From: Actinoplanes auranticolor
Lineage (GTDB): Bacteria > Actinomycetota > Actinomycetes > Mycobacteriales > Micromonosporaceae
DNA: 64,000 nucleotides
Reading direction: 5' to 3'
Assembly: GCF_018332655.1 (NCBI RefSeq)
Contig: NZ_BOQL01000026.1
Coordinates: 124,001 to 188,000, forward strand
Made by a program: the position numbers and the translations under genes. The notes under the pieces are model-generated. The model was given only the letters and a program-made list of their open reading frames with translations, did not search any database and had not been told where the DNA came from. Numbering within the stretch: position 1 is the stretch's first letter; the number at the start of each line of letters is the position of its first letter. This document shows positions 29,694 to 39,534 of this stretch, in pieces.

Positions 29694-32219
29694 TCATGCC
29701 GGCACCAGCCGGCGGATGTGGGCGAGCAGCTCCTCCTGGTTGAACTCGCCCTTGACCACGTAGGCGCTGGCCCCGACGGCGACGCCGCGCTGCCGGTCCT
29801 CGGCGCTGGCCCGCGAGCTCACCAGGATCGCGGGCACCCCGGACAGCTCGGGGTCGGCGCGGGTCTCGGCGACGAAGGTGAACCCGTCGATCCCCGGCAT
29901 GTCGATGTCGGTGAGGTAGAGCCCGTACTGCCGGGACCGGGCCATGTCCAGGCCCTCCTCACCGGACGCGGCCAGGTCGACCTCGTAACCGGCCGACTCG
30001 AGGATGCTGCGCTCGAGCATCCGGGTGGTCAGCGAGTCGTCGACGACGAGAATCGGCAACCGGCGGGCGGGCTCGGCGGGCGCGGCGCCGCCCCCGCCGA
30101 GCCGGTAGGTCTCCGCGATGAGCCCCTGGGCGTCCAGCACGAGCCGGGGGTTGCCGTCGAGATCCATCGACACGCCCCCGATGACGGAGGCCGCGGGGGC
30201 TAGGTCGGGCAGCGGCCGCACGACCAGCGTGGACGTGCCGGCGAGCCGGTCGACGCCGACGGCCACGGCCCGCTCCTCGGTGCCGACGATGACGGCCACC
30301 GTGGGCCCGCCGCCGTCGGGGACTGTCGTGCCCGCGTACAGCGCGCGGGCCAGCGGGAGGAACGGCACGGCCTCACCGTCGTGCGCCATCTTCCCGGTGA
30401 CGGCCGCGGCCGCGGCCTGTTCAGGCAGCAACCGTACGCAGGTACGCACGGAGTCCAGAGGCACAGTGGCGACGGTCCCGGCCGCCTCGAGGATCAGTCC
30501 GTGCATCGACATCAGGGCGAGCGGCAGCACCAGCTCGACGACGGCGCCCCGGCCCGCCTCGGTCCGTACGGACACGTCCCCGCCGAGCTGGTCGGCGACG
30601 TCCCGGGCGACATCGAGCCCGATGCCCCGGCCGGCCACCTCGGTCACCGTCGGGGAGGTGCTGATGCCACCGCGCAGCACCAGCTCGACCAGCGTCTGCT
30701 CGTCGGGCGGCGTCCCACCCCGCATCAGCAGACCCCGCGCTTCCGCGGTACGCCGGACCGCGGCGAGATCGAAGCCCCGGCCGTCGTCCGTGCAGCGGAA
30801 TGCCACGTACCGTCCGCGCCGCTCGACCTCCACGATCACCCTGCCCTCGACGGGCTTGCCGGCGGCCAGCCGGTCCCGATCCGGCTCGATGCCGTGCGCG
30901 ACAGAGTTGCGAACGACGTGCAGCAGAGCGTTGTTGGCCAGGGCCAGCACCTGGGGGTCCAGCCGCAGCTCGCCGCCACGGCCCTCGAACCGCACCCGTT
31001 TGCCCTGGGCGTCGGCGGCGTCGCGCACCGCCCGGTGCAGCCCGGTGAAGATGCTGGAGGCGGACACCAGCCGCAGCCGCTCAGCCCGCCCCCGCACCTC
31101 GTCCAGCTCCCGCTCGACCTGCTCGACGGTGTCGGTGATCCGCCGCCCGAGCGCACCGAGATCCGCGGCGAGACGAGCGGCGACGACCCGCGCGGCGTCC
31201 GTGTGCGCGGCGGTGCGCCCGACGCGCAACTGATCGGCGAGGGCCTCGGCGGACCGGGTCAACTGATCAAGAGCATGCCCCCCGGTACGCAGCGGCGCGA
31301 ACCGGGCGTGGGCCTCACCGACAGCATCGAGGAGCTCGTCGACATCGGCCGTCGAACCGCGCGCGGCGGGCGCCGCGTCGGGGTGTGAGGGGGTCTTGGC
31401 GGCCTCCTCGCTCTTCGCGTGTCCTGGGTCGTTCCCGGCTTCGCGGTCGCGGTGATCCGGCTTGTCGACCGGGACGGGCGGCGTTGCGGCGGGCTCGCTG
31501 CCCGGCCCGTTGCTGTCCCGCGGTCGCCCGGTCGCCGGCGTGCTCCGGTCGGCTTCCGGCCGGCCCGCCACCGTTCGTCCGCCGTCGATCCGCGGTGCTG
31601 GTCCTTCCGCCGGCTGATGCTCTGTCCGGAGTTCGCCGCCGTCCTGTTGCCCGCTGGGCCGGCTGGACTCGTCCCGGTGTTGTCGTGCGCTGCCGGTCCG
31701 GGTTCCGCTGTCGTGCCGTCCGTTTCCCGGCACCGCTCCGCCGGCCGGTGGTCCGCCGCCCGCCTCCGTCCCGGCTTCCACCCCTCGTTCCGCCGCTCGC
31801 CCCGGTTCCGGGCCGCGATCGCCGGGCGCGCGCAGACCGGGCGACGGGCTCGCCCCACCCGGAGTCATCCCCGGCGGGAATCGCGGCGGCGGGTCCGGCT
31901 TCGGCCGCTGCGGCTCGAGGGCGGCGACCCGCTCCTCGATCTCGTCGTTGAGGCGCAACAATTCCCGCATCTCGTCCGCGGGCAGCGGTTCGCCGCCGCT
32001 GCGGTGCGGCACCAGCACTTCCTCGAAGGCGTGCGCCCGGTCGGCGATCTCCTGCTGGCGTACCACCCGGGCGGCACCCTTCAGGGTGTGCGCGAAGCGC
32101 AGCAGCCGCGCGACCAGGTCCGGCCCGGGCTGCTGGTCCAGGTCGAGCACGCCCGCGCTGATCTGATCGACCAGTTCGCGCGCCTCGACCCGGAAGTACC
32201 GCAGCGGATCCTGGCTCAT
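29694..32219 (-). CDS. cheA: CheA hybrid sensor kinase with C-terminal receiver (WspE-like)
   Basis: 841 aa. Hpt domain with His44 in RFAHTLKGAARV; a long Pro/Gly/Arg-rich linker (about 105-285) in place of a P2 domain; dimerisation helices (about 290-400); an HATPase with HVVRNSVAHGIE, the DDGRGFD box and GRGIGLDV; a CheW-like regulatory domain (about 560-710); and a receiver at about 722-841 with Asp771 (YLTDIDMP). The CheA-REC fusion is the layout of WspE. Its ATG overlaps the receptor stop by one base (TGATG). It should phosphorylate its own receiver, CheB and the triple-REC kinase. Confidence 0.95.
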   Translation of the reverse strand: MSQDPLRYFRVEARELVDQISAGVLDLDQQPGPDLVARLLRFAHTLKGAARVVRQQEIADRAHAFEEVLVPHRSGGEPLPADEMRELLRLNDEIEERVAALEPQRPKPDPPPRFPPGMTPGGASPSPGLRAPGDRGPEPGRAAERGVEAGTEAGGGPPAGGAVPGNGRHDSGTRTGSARQHRDESSRPSGQQDGGELRTEHQPAEGPAPRIDGGRTVAGRPEADRSTPATGRPRDSNGPGSEPAATPPVPVDKPDHRDREAGNDPGHAKSEEAAKTPSHPDAAPAARGSTADVDELLDAVGEAHARFAPLRTGGHALDQLTRSAEALADQLRVGRTAAHTDAARVVAARLAADLGALGRRITDTVEQVERELDEVRGRAERLRLVSASSIFTGLHRAVRDAADAQGKRVRFEGRGGELRLDPQVLALANNALLHVVRNSVAHGIEPDRDRLAAGKPVEGRVIVEVERRGRYVAFRCTDDGRGFDLAAVRRTAEARGLLMRGGTPPDEQTLVELVLRGGISTSPTVTEVAGRGIGLDVARDVADQLGGDVSVRTEAGRGAVVELVLPLALMSMHGLILEAAGTVATVPLDSVRTCVRLLPEQAAAAAVTGKMAHDGEAVPFLPLARALYAGTTVPDGGGPTVAVIVGTEERAVAVGVDRLAGTSTLVVRPLPDLAPAASVIGGVSMDLDGNPRLVLDAQGLIAETYRLGGGGAAPAEPARRLPILVVDDSLTTRMLERSILESAGYEVDLAASGEEGLDMARSRQYGLYLTDIDMPGIDGFTFVAETRADPELSGVPAILVSSRASAEDRQRGVAVGASAYVVKGEFNQEELLAHIRRLVPA

Positions 32220-33694
32220 CAGCGCCGACCGGTGCCGACCAGGTCGAGCAGGTCTCCGGAGAGAGTGGACAGGTGCGCCGCGGTCTGTTTCGTCTGCACC
32301 GCACTCGCCTCCGTCTCCCTGGTCACCCGGGCGGTGTCCGACGCCGCCACGTTGACCTGTTCGACCGCCGTGGTCTGTTGCTTCGTCGACAGCTCGATCT
32401 CGCGGGTCGCATCGTTGGTCGTGGCGACCAGCTGGGCGATCCGCCGGAACGAACTAGTGGCGTCGTCGAACTGCCGCGAGCCCGCGTCGACGCTCTTGGC
32501 GCCGATCTCCGTGGCCATGACCGTGGTGTTCACCGCACCGCGGACGTCGTCGATGAGCGCGCGGATCTCCTTGGCCGACCCGGCGGTACGGTCGGCCAAC
32601 TTGCGGATCTCCTCGGCCACGACGGCGAACCGCCGCCCCCACTCGCCGGCCCCGCTGGCCTCGATGGTCGCGTTGATGGCGAGGATGTTGGTCTGCTCGG
32701 CCAGTTCGGACACCAGATCCACGACGCCGCCGATCTGCTGCGACTTCTCGCCCAGGGCCAGCATGTGCTGCACGATCTGGTCGACCTGGGTACGGATGGC
32801 CGAGATCGAGGCCCGGGTCTGGTCGATCGTGGCGTCGCCGGTCTGCGCCGCCTCCGCCGTGTCCTCCGCGATCTTCGACACCCGCTGGGCGCTCTCGGCG
32901 ATCTGCCGCGACGTGATCAGCAGTTCGCTGATGGTCGTGGTGATCTCGCTCATCGCGCTGGCCTGGTCGCGCCCGCCGGTCGCCTGCTGGGCGGCGGCGG
33001 CCTCGAGCTCGGCCGAGGAACTCTGGATGTGCCCGACGGCGGCGCCGACCTCACGCCGCAGGTCGCGATTGAGCCGCCAGGCGATGTAGCCGCCGCAGGC
33101 CATGGCCAGCAGGCCGAGCACGATGATCAGGATGATCCCCTGAGTGGCCCGGGCCGAGGAGTCGCGCCGTGCGGTCTCCACGTCGGCGCGGACCTTGGTC
33201 GTCAGAGCGGAGATCGATTTCTGGAGTGTCTCGCGGGCCGGCCCCACCTCGGTGGCGTTGAGCTGGCTGATGTTCTGCAGGTCGGTGATCGTCTTGCGTT
33301 TCTCGATGACCGGCTGCAGGACCGCCGCGTGCTGGGCCTCGGTGGTTGCCACGGCCTCCAGCAGGGCTTTCGTCTCCGGGTCGGTGAGGGTGCCCCGCAA
33401 CTGCACCACCAGCTCCAGGAATTCCTCCCGGTCCTGCGCGGTGAGGTTCAGGAACTCCTCGTTCCCGTTGAGCAGGTACGCCCGGTAGTCGCTGATCCGG
33501 CTCTCCGCCTTGGTCGTCAGGTGCTCGGCGCTGCCCAGATCATCGACGGCTTCCCGGATCGCATCGTCCTTCGCGTCCACGACGATGGACAGCGCGGTCA
33601 CCGAGGACGCGCCCATGATCAGGGTCAGGGCCACGGTCAGCCCGAATCCGAGCCCGAGCTTGTTGCCGAAGGTACGTTTGGCCATGCCCGTCAC
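32219..33694 (-). CDS. Methyl-accepting chemotaxis-type receptor, transmembrane (WspA-like)
   Basis: 491 aa. TM1 at about 13-38, an extracytoplasmic four-helix-bundle-like region of about 145 residues, TM2 at about 186-206, then the cytoplasmic signalling coil. The hairpin tip [22 protein letters not shown] is intact for CheA/CheW contact. Only a very short connector separates TM2 from the signalling coil, too short for a standard HAMP domain. There is no CheR-docking pentapeptide at the C terminus. GTG 33694 overlaps the CheW stop (GTGA); ATG 33685 is an alternative. Confidence 0.93.
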   Translation of the reverse strand: MTGMAKRTFGNKLGLGFGLTVALTLIMGASSVTALSIVVDAKDDAIREAVDDLGSAEHLTTKAESRISDYRAYLLNGNEEFLNLTAQDREEFLELVVQLRGTLTDPETKALLEAVATTEAQHAAVLQPVIEKRKTITDLQNISQLNATEVGPARETLQKSISALTTKVRADVETARRDSSARATQGIILIIVLGLLAMACGGYIAWRLNRDLRREVGAAVGHIQSSSAELEAAAAQQATGGRDQASAMSEITTTISELLITSRQIAESAQRVSKIAEDTAEAAQTGDATIDQTRASISAIRTQVDQIVQHMLALGEKSQQIGGVVDLVSELAEQTNILAINATIEASGAGEWGRRFAVVAEEIRKLADRTAGSAKEIRALIDDVRGAVNTTVMATEIGAKSVDAGSRQFDDATSSFRRIAQLVATTNDATREIELSTKQQTTAVEQVNVAASDTARVTRETEASAVQTKQTAAHLSTLSGDLLDLVGTGRR

Positions 33695-34230
33695 CGCTCC
33701 TCGGTGTTGTACGTGGTGTGTCCGGTCAGCTGGTGGACGACCGCCCGGGCCGACAGCAGGTCGACGATGGGCCGGATGCCGCCCGGCAGCGGAACCATGC
33801 CGCGCAGCACGTCACGCCCGGCGTTACCGCTCGCCTCGTCGACGATGGTCGAGGTCGGCACCCGCACGTGGCCGTCGAGATCGTGGAACGCCAGCGCGAG
33901 GGGCGGGGCGCCCGCGGCGACCACGAGCCAGCGCGGGCGCTCCGGCGCGGGATGTCCCAGCAGTGCCGCCAGGTCGTAGACGGGCACGATGGCGCCGCTG
34001 AAGCCGGCCACGCCCAGCAGCGCCGCCTGCGGTCCGGGCAGCGGCGTGACGGGCCGGTCGGAGTGCACCCCGGAGGCCTGCGCGAGGCGCAACGCGTACG
34101 GGCGGCCGCCGGCCCGGATCGCCAGTAGCTCGGCGTACTCGGCGTCGTGCTGGCGCGCCGGCTCGGCGAAGGAGCGGTCGAAGTCGTCGCGCAGCTCGGT
34201 GAGGCGGTTCTTCACATCGTTGGGACTCAT
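33691..34230 (-). CDS. cheW: CheW-like scaffold protein (long form)
   Basis: 179 aa. CheW fold from about residue 35, after a helical N-terminal extension with [12 protein letters not shown]. The two-barrel pattern is visible in [22 protein letters not shown] and in the [20 protein letters not shown] block. It links receptor and CheA. Both ends are overlapped (ATGA with CheR, GTGA with the receptor), so stoichiometric coupled translation is likely. It is the first of two CheW paralogues in the operon, like WspB and WspD. Confidence 0.9.
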   Translation of the reverse strand: MSPNDVKNRLTELRDDFDRSFAEPARQHDAEYAELLAIRAGGRPYALRLAQASGVHSDRPVTPLPGPQAALLGVAGFSGAIVPVYDLAALLGHPAPERPRWLVVAAGAPPLALAFHDLDGHVRVPTSTIVDEASGNAGRDVLRGMVPLPGGIRPIVDLLSARAVVHQLTGHTTYNTEER

Positions 34231-35624
34231 CGGTACGCCCCGCAGGCGTCGAGCTCGGCCCGGCAGAGCGTGGTCAGGGCGATCCGGCCGAACCCGCCGC
34301 CGAACAGGGCGATCCGCTCGTCGCGTTCCCGGCGGAGCAGGCCCAGCGCCCGGTCCAGTTCCGGCACGGCGATCCGGTTCTCGCCGCGGCGCCGGGCGAG
34401 CAGGCCCAGCCGTAGCCGCGGCATCGCGAAGTCCGGGTCGAGGTAGGCGGCGAGCCGGTAGTGGCCGATCGCCACGTCCACGGCGGCCCCGCCCTCCAGG
34501 CACACCGCCAGCTGGTGATGGGCGTCGGCGTACAGCCCGTCGGCGTCGAGCAGGCGCCGGCACAGCATCTCGGCCTCGTCGAGGCGGCCGGCGCCGGCCA
34601 GCAGGACAGCGTGCAGCAGGACGTCACGCGGAGTGCGCCCGTCCATCGGCTCGGCCTCGATCAGGCGCAGCGCGTCGGCGAAACGCTCGTCGAGCAGCAG
34701 CCCCATCGCGCGGTCGTGGACGCCGGACGCCACCGGCCCGGGCGGTTCGGGCACGTGCCTACGGGCCGGCGCGGCGACCGGCGGCAAGGCATCGAGGCGC
34801 GACACCGGCTGCTGCCGCCGGTAGTAGAAGGTCTGGCGCGTGTGCTGCGGCTCCAGCCCGTCGGGACGGCTGCCGAGCGAGTCGGTGTGCCCGAGGAACA
34901 GATAGCCGCCGGGCGACAGCGCCCGGGTCATCCGCTGGATCAGGGACTCCCGTACCTGCGGTGTCAGGTACATCAGCAGGTTGCGGCAGAACACGACGTC
35001 GTACTGGTCCGGGCGCCACAGCACCTCGTCGTCGTTCGCCACGTTGTACTGCTGGAAACGCACCGTCGACCGGATGGTGGCGTCGAGCTCGAACTCGCCG
35101 CCGTCGGCGTGGAAGTAGCGTTGCCGGATCGCGTCCGGGGTCTCGCGCAACGACCAGGTCGAGTACCGCCCGGTCCGGGCCCGCTGCAGCACCGCGGGGT
35201 TCGCGTCCAGTCCCTGCACGGAGATGATCCAGTCCGCCCCGGGCTGCACCTCCCGCGCCACGATCGCCAATGTGTACGCCTCTTCGCCCGATGAGCAGCC
35301 CACCGACAGCATGCGCAGCACCCGCTGGGACGAGCGGGCCGCGATCCGTTCGGGCAGCGCGACGTCGGCGAGGACGCGGAACTGCTCGCCGTGGCGGTAG
35401 AAGTAGGTCTCGTTGATCGTCAGGTCCTCGGCCAGCGTCGTCAGCTCGTCGTCCCAGTTCTCCCGGGCGAGCCGGACCAGATAGCGGGCGTGGCTGAGCC
35501 CGTGCTCCGCCGACCGCTTGGCGAGCACCTCGGCCAGCTGGCGCATGTCGTTGTCGTCGAAGGTCCAGCCGAGCTTCGCGGCGAGCACACTCCGGAACCG
35601 CGTGACCTCGGCGGAGGGGGTCAT
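34227..35624 (-). CDS. cheR: CheR-type receptor methyltransferase with TPR tail (WspC-like)
   Basis: 465 aa. Helical N domain (1-75), SAM-dependent methyltransferase domain (about 76-275) with INETYFYRH, SVGCSSGEEAYTLA and FCRNLLMYL, then a Pro-rich linker and a TPR-like helical region (about 300-440: RAMGLLLDERFADALRLIE, then repeats of helix pairs). CheR fused to TPR repeats is diagnostic of WspC-like proteins. It methylates receptor glutamates using SAM. It overlaps both neighbouring CheW genes by ATGA. Confidence 0.95.
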   Translation of the reverse strand: MTPSAEVTRFRSVLAAKLGWTFDDNDMRQLAEVLAKRSAEHGLSHARYLVRLARENWDDELTTLAEDLTINETYFYRHGEQFRVLADVALPERIAARSSQRVLRMLSVGCSSGEEAYTLAIVAREVQPGADWIISVQGLDANPAVLQRARTGRYSTWSLRETPDAIRQRYFHADGGEFELDATIRSTVRFQQYNVANDDEVLWRPDQYDVVFCRNLLMYLTPQVRESLIQRMTRALSPGGYLFLGHTDSLGSRPDGLEPQHTRQTFYYRRQQPVSRLDALPPVAAPARRHVPEPPGPVASGVHDRAMGLLLDERFADALRLIEAEPMDGRTPRDVLLHAVLLAGAGRLDEAEMLCRRLLDADGLYADAHHQLAVCLEGGAAVDVAIGHYRLAAYLDPDFAMPRLRLGLLARRRGENRIAVPELDRALGLLRRERDERIALFGGGFGRIALTTLCRAELDACGAYR

Positions 35625-36112
35625 GACGGCACCGCCAGGCTCGCTGCGGCGGCCCAGACCTCATCCGGCACCAGCCGCATGCTCTGCAACAACAGCACCG
35701 GCGCCGCGTCGATCGTGCCGACGGCGGCGATGAGGCGGGCGGGAGCGTCGCCGAGCAGAGCTTCATGGCGTCCGGCGCTGCTGGTGCTGACTGTCCGCAC
35801 CCCGTGGATGTCGCCGGTCGCGAACGCCACCGGGCCGCGTTCGGTCCGTACCGCGATGAAGCGCGACACGTCGGCGCCGGCCCCGCCGAGCAGCCGGGCC
35901 ACGGCGACCACCAGTGTGGGGATGCCGCGCATGATGCAGATGCCCGTCACGAACGCGGGAGTGCCGGCGAGGGGATGGGTGGCCAGCGGCCGCATGGTCT
36001 CGATGACCTCGTCCAGGCGGAGGGCACAGAGCAGCGGCCCGGCTCGGAAGACGAGCGAGCTGTCCCCCACAGGACTCTCTGCAGGTGGCGCCATTTGTCC
36101 GGGCTGCACCAT
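35621..36112 (-). CDS. cheW: CheW-like scaffold protein (short form), first gene of the operon
   Basis: 163 aa. Single CheW domain with LLCALRLDEVIETMRPL, then FVTGICIMRGIPTLVVAVARLLG. ATG 36112 follows a TAGCCT -10-like box by seven bases and has no ribosome site, suggesting a leaderless first gene. ATG 36094 is the alternative. The 229-bp gap upstream (36113-36341) separates it from the divergent ABC exporter and must contain the operon promoter. Confidence 0.88.
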   Translation of the reverse strand: MVQPGQMAPPAESPVGDSSLVFRAGPLLCALRLDEVIETMRPLATHPLAGTPAFVTGICIMRGIPTLVVAVARLLGGAGADVSRFIAVRTERGPVAFATGDIHGVRTVSTSSAGRHEALLGDAPARLIAAVGTIDAAPVLLLQSMRLVPDEVWAAAASLAVPS

Positions 36113-36341
36113 TCGCTCAGGCTAGCGGTGATTTCGGCAGCATTAGCGAGAATGTTTCAGTCTGCCGGGTCCTACGGGGCACAAATGTCACGTCGGGTAG
36201 CCGGACGAGTCGTGGACTTCAGGAGGATGCCCGCCGCTCGTGTCCTCCTTGAGGAGTACGCCGAGACCGTTCCTCGCGACGACGCGGGCTGGTCCCGTTC
36301 CTCCATAGATTCGCCTCCGACCACAGGAACAGGAGGCCGAG

Positions 36342-37073
36342 ATGACCACCACGCACGCCGTGCGGGCGGACGAGCTCGTGAAGGTGTACGGCGAGGGCGA
36401 GACGGCGGTGACAGCCGTCGACCGGGTGAGCGTCACGTTCCCCGCGGGGCAGTTCACCGCGATCGTCGGCCCGTCCGGCTCCGGCAAGTCCACCCTGATG
36501 CACCTGCTGGCCGGCCTGGACACCGCGACGTCCGGCTCGATCCGGATCGGCGGCGTCGAAGTGACCGGCCTGGCCGACCGCGACCTGACGGTGCTGCGGC
36601 GCGACCGCATCGGTTTCGTGTTCCAGGCGTTCAACCTGCTGCCCACCCTGACCGCCGAGCAGAACATCCTGCTGCCCGGCGAGCTCGCCGGCCGTCGCCC
36701 GGACCGGCCCCGCCTCGCCCAGGTCGCCGCCGATCTGGGTCTCGCCGACCGGCTGCACCACTACCCGGCTCAGCTCTCCGGTGGCCAGCAGCAGCGCGTC
36801 GCCTGCGCGCGGGCCCTGATGAGCCGCCCGGACGTCGTGTTCGCCGACGAGCCGACCGGCAGCCTGGACACCCGGACCGGTGCCGGTGTGCTCGAGCTGC
36901 TGCGCCGCAGTGTCCGGGAGTGGGGCCAGACAGTGGTGATGGTGACCCACGACCCGGTGGCCGCCGGCTACGCGGACCGTGTCGTCGTGCTGGCGGACGG
37001 GCGCATCGTCGACGACCTGCGGGCGCCCACCCCGGACGGGGTCGCCGACCGGCTCCAGCGGCTGGGGGCCTGA
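36342..37073 (+). CDS. ABC transporter ATP-binding protein (MacB/LolD type), paralogue of the 20034 gene
   Basis: 243 aa. Complete Walker A (GPSGSGKST), Q-loop [11 protein letters not shown], signature [15 protein letters not shown], Walker [13 protein letters not shown] and H-loop MVTHDP. It is very similar along its length to the ATPase at 20034. ATG 36342 has a perfect AGGAGG site. It starts a four-gene plus-strand operon (ATPase, permease, kinase, regulator). Confidence 0.95.
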   Translation: MTTTHAVRADELVKVYGEGETAVTAVDRVSVTFPAGQFTAIVGPSGSGKSTLMHLLAGLDTATSGSIRIGGVEVTGLADRDLTVLRRDRIGFVFQAFNLLPTLTAEQNILLPGELAGRRPDRPRLAQVAADLGLADRLHHYPAQLSGGQQQRVACARALMSRPDVVFADEPTGSLDTRTGAGVLELLRRSVREWGQTVVMVTHDPVAAGYADRVVVLADGRIVDDLRAPTPDGVADRLQRLGA

Positions 37074-37074
37074 C

Positions 37075-39534
37075 ATGCGGAGGACCGGACTGCGTCCGCG
37101 CCGCCTGGTGCCGACCGGGCTGGCGATCGTGCTCGCCGTCGCCTTCGTGGCCGGCACCATGATCTTCAGTGACAGCGCGAAGGGTGCCCTCGTCGACCAG
37201 TACGCTCGGGCGGCCCGCAACGTCGACGTGGCACTCACCGCCGCGCCGGGCGGCCGGCTCGCGCCGGCTGACCTGGAGGCCGTGCGTCGCACGGACGGCG
37301 TCGCGTCGGTCGCGGGCCGCATGCGGGAGCGGCTGCCGCTGCTCGACCGCAACGGCCGGCTGGTCGCCTCGTTCGGCACGCCCGGCTACGGCATCGACGT
37401 CGGCGACGACTCTGCCCTGCGGCCGTACGACCTCACCTCGGGTTCGCCGCCCGCCTCCGACGGTGAGGCGGCGATCGACAGCAAGACAGCGGAGACGACG
37501 GGCTACCGGATCGGTGACTCCGCCACCGTGGTCGACGCCTCCGATCAGCGCCGCTCGTTACGCATCGTCGGCATCGTGGCGATCACCGGAGGCGTCTCCA
37601 CCACCGTGCTCACCCGGGCCGCTCTCACCCGGCTGACCGATGCCACGGGCTACCGCGAGGTGGTGGCGACCATCGGGTCCGGCGCCGAGGCGGAGGCAGT
37701 TCGCGATCGGCTGCCCGTGCCGGCGGAGGCGGTGGCCCGCACCGGTGACCAGCTCCGGCGCGACCTGGCGAAGCAGGCGTTCGCTCAGATCAGCGGGCTC
37801 ACGATCGGCCTGTTGCTGTTCGCCGCGGTGGCCGTGCTGGTGGCCGGATTCGTCATCGCCAACACCTTCGGCATTCTGGTCGCCCAGCGGCAGCGGGAGA
37901 CAGCGCTGTTGCGCTGCGTCGGCGCACGGCGGGGTCAGATCCTGCGCTCTCTGCTCGCCGACTCTGCGCTGGTGGGCGCCGCCGGTGCCGTGCTGGGCCT
38001 CGTGCTCGGCTATGCGGTGGCCTGGGGGCTGCTGGCCGGTTCGGTCGCGCTGGGGCTCCAACTGCCGTCGGGCGGCCTCGTCCTCACGCCCTACCCTCTG
38101 CTGGTGTCACTCATCGTCGGGCCGCTCGTGACCATGGTCTCCGCCGTGGTTCCCGCCGTACGGGCGACGCGCATCCCGCCCGTCGCCGCCCTGCGGATGG
38201 CGGTGCCGGCCACCGGTCGGTCGCGGCGGAGCCTGGTTGTCGCAGCGGCCCTGGTGGCGGTGGCCGGCACGCTGACGACGGTGGCAGGGTTGCGGCTCGC
38301 GCAGCCCGAACCGGCGATGATCCTGGTCGTGGCTGGCGGGATCGGCAACTTCCTCGCCCTGCTGCTGATCTCGCCGCTGGTCATCGGCCGGCTCGTCGCC
38401 GTGCTGGGGTGGCTGCCGGGCCGGTTGTTCGGGGTCCCCGCACGACTGGCGATCGCCAACGCGCGGCGCAATCCGGGCCGGACGGCCGCGACGACAGCCG
38501 CCCTGCTGGTCGGTGTCGGGCTGATGGCCGGTGGCAGCACGATCGCCGCGACGGTGGACCGCACGGCCGAGGTTCAGCTCGACCAGGCGTACCCGGTCGA
38601 TTATCTGATCACCCCGGCTGCTGGGCAGCGGGGGATCGCACCGGCGGTCGGTGCGGGCCTGAGCGGTGACCGCGCCTTCGACCTCATCGCCGGAGTCAAG
38701 CGGGCCGATGGGCGGGTGCCCGGTGGCACGGTCACGGTTGCCGGCATCAGCGGCGCGGCGATCGGCACGGCATACCGGCCGGAAGTGACTGCCGGACGGC
38801 TGGCCGAGTTCGGCCCGGGGACGGCGCTGGTGGCGACGGGTGAGGGCGAGGTCGGCGACCAGTTGGTGGTGACGGCCGGAAGCCGGAAGCACACCGTGCG
38901 AGTCGCCGCGCTGGTGCAGAATTCCGACCTGGTCGGCGAGGTGATCCTGGGGCCGGGCGACTTCGCGGCCCTCTATCCCGGGCAGCGCGACGACAGCCTG
39001 ATCCTGCTCCGCGCGGCGCCCGGGACGGATGCCCCGGCAGCGCGGCAACGGATCGACGCCGCCCTGGCCGCGCATCCCCTCGTACAGGTCGACGACCTCG
39101 CCTCGGTGCGCGCCGAGCGAGGCGCCGCGGTCCGCCAGATCGTCGGGATCATCGCGGTGCTGCTCGGCTTCGCCCTGGTCATCGCTCTGGTCGGCATCAC
39201 CAACACGCTGTCGCTGTCCGTCCTGGAGCGCACCAGGGAATCGGCATTGATCCGGGCGCTCGGCCTGACCCGGGGTCAGCTGCGCGCGACCCTGCTCATC
39301 GAGGCGCTGCTGATGGCCGCGGCGGGTGCTGTGGCCGGGGTGGCGTTCGGCGTGCTCTACGGGTGGCTGACGGCGGAGGCGGCGTTCGGCCCCACCGATG
39401 CGCTGCTGGTCGTTCCGGGCGGGCAACTCGCGAGCTTCGTGGTCATCGCGGCGGTGGCCGGGGCGGGCGCGGCGGTGCTGCCGTCCCGGCGGGCGGCACG
39501 GGCTTCTGTCGTCGGCGCGATGGCGGACGCGTGA
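37075..39534 (+). CDS. ABC transporter permease, FtsX family, long form
   Basis: 819 aa. Same architecture as the permease at 20819: TM1 (about 12-30), extracytoplasmic domain (about 40-235), first FtsX core (about 240-365), central TM pair with a second TM-domain segment, second extracytoplasmic domain (about 500-690) and a C-terminal FtsX core. ATG 37075 lies one base after the ATPase stop. The stop overlaps the kinase GTG (GTGA). Probably an exporter of a lipophilic or peptide compound, controlled by the co-transcribed two-component pair. Confidence 0.93.
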   Translation: MRRTGLRPRRLVPTGLAIVLAVAFVAGTMIFSDSAKGALVDQYARAARNVDVALTAAPGGRLAPADLEAVRRTDGVASVAGRMRERLPLLDRNGRLVASFGTPGYGIDVGDDSALRPYDLTSGSPPASDGEAAIDSKTAETTGYRIGDSATVVDASDQRRSLRIVGIVAITGGVSTTVLTRAALTRLTDATGYREVVATIGSGAEAEAVRDRLPVPAEAVARTGDQLRRDLAKQAFAQISGLTIGLLLFAAVAVLVAGFVIANTFGILVAQRQRETALLRCVGARRGQILRSLLADSALVGAAGAVLGLVLGYAVAWGLLAGSVALGLQLPSGGLVLTPYPLLVSLIVGPLVTMVSAVVPAVRATRIPPVAALRMAVPATGRSRRSLVVAAALVAVAGTLTTVAGLRLAQPEPAMILVVAGGIGNFLALLLISPLVIGRLVAVLGWLPGRLFGVPARLAIANARRNPGRTAATTAALLVGVGLMAGGSTIAATVDRTAEVQLDQAYPVDYLITPAAGQRGIAPAVGAGLSGDRAFDLIAGVKRADGRVPGGTVTVAGISGAAIGTAYRPEVTAGRLAEFGPGTALVATGEGEVGDQLVVTAGSRKHTVRVAALVQNSDLVGEVILGPGDFAALYPGQRDDSLILLRAAPGTDAPAARQRIDAALAAHPLVQVDDLASVRAERGAAVRQIVGIIAVLLGFALVIALVGITNTLSLSVLERTRESALIRALGLTRGQLRATLLIEALLMAAAGAVAGVAFGVLYGWLTAEAAFGPTDALLVVPGGQLASFVVIAAVAGAGAAVLPSRRAARASVVGAMADA

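Noticed and set aside
38107-39426. Large minus-strand ORF opposite the second permease
   Set aside because: Shadow of the high-GC plus-strand gene, with no ribosome site or domain.
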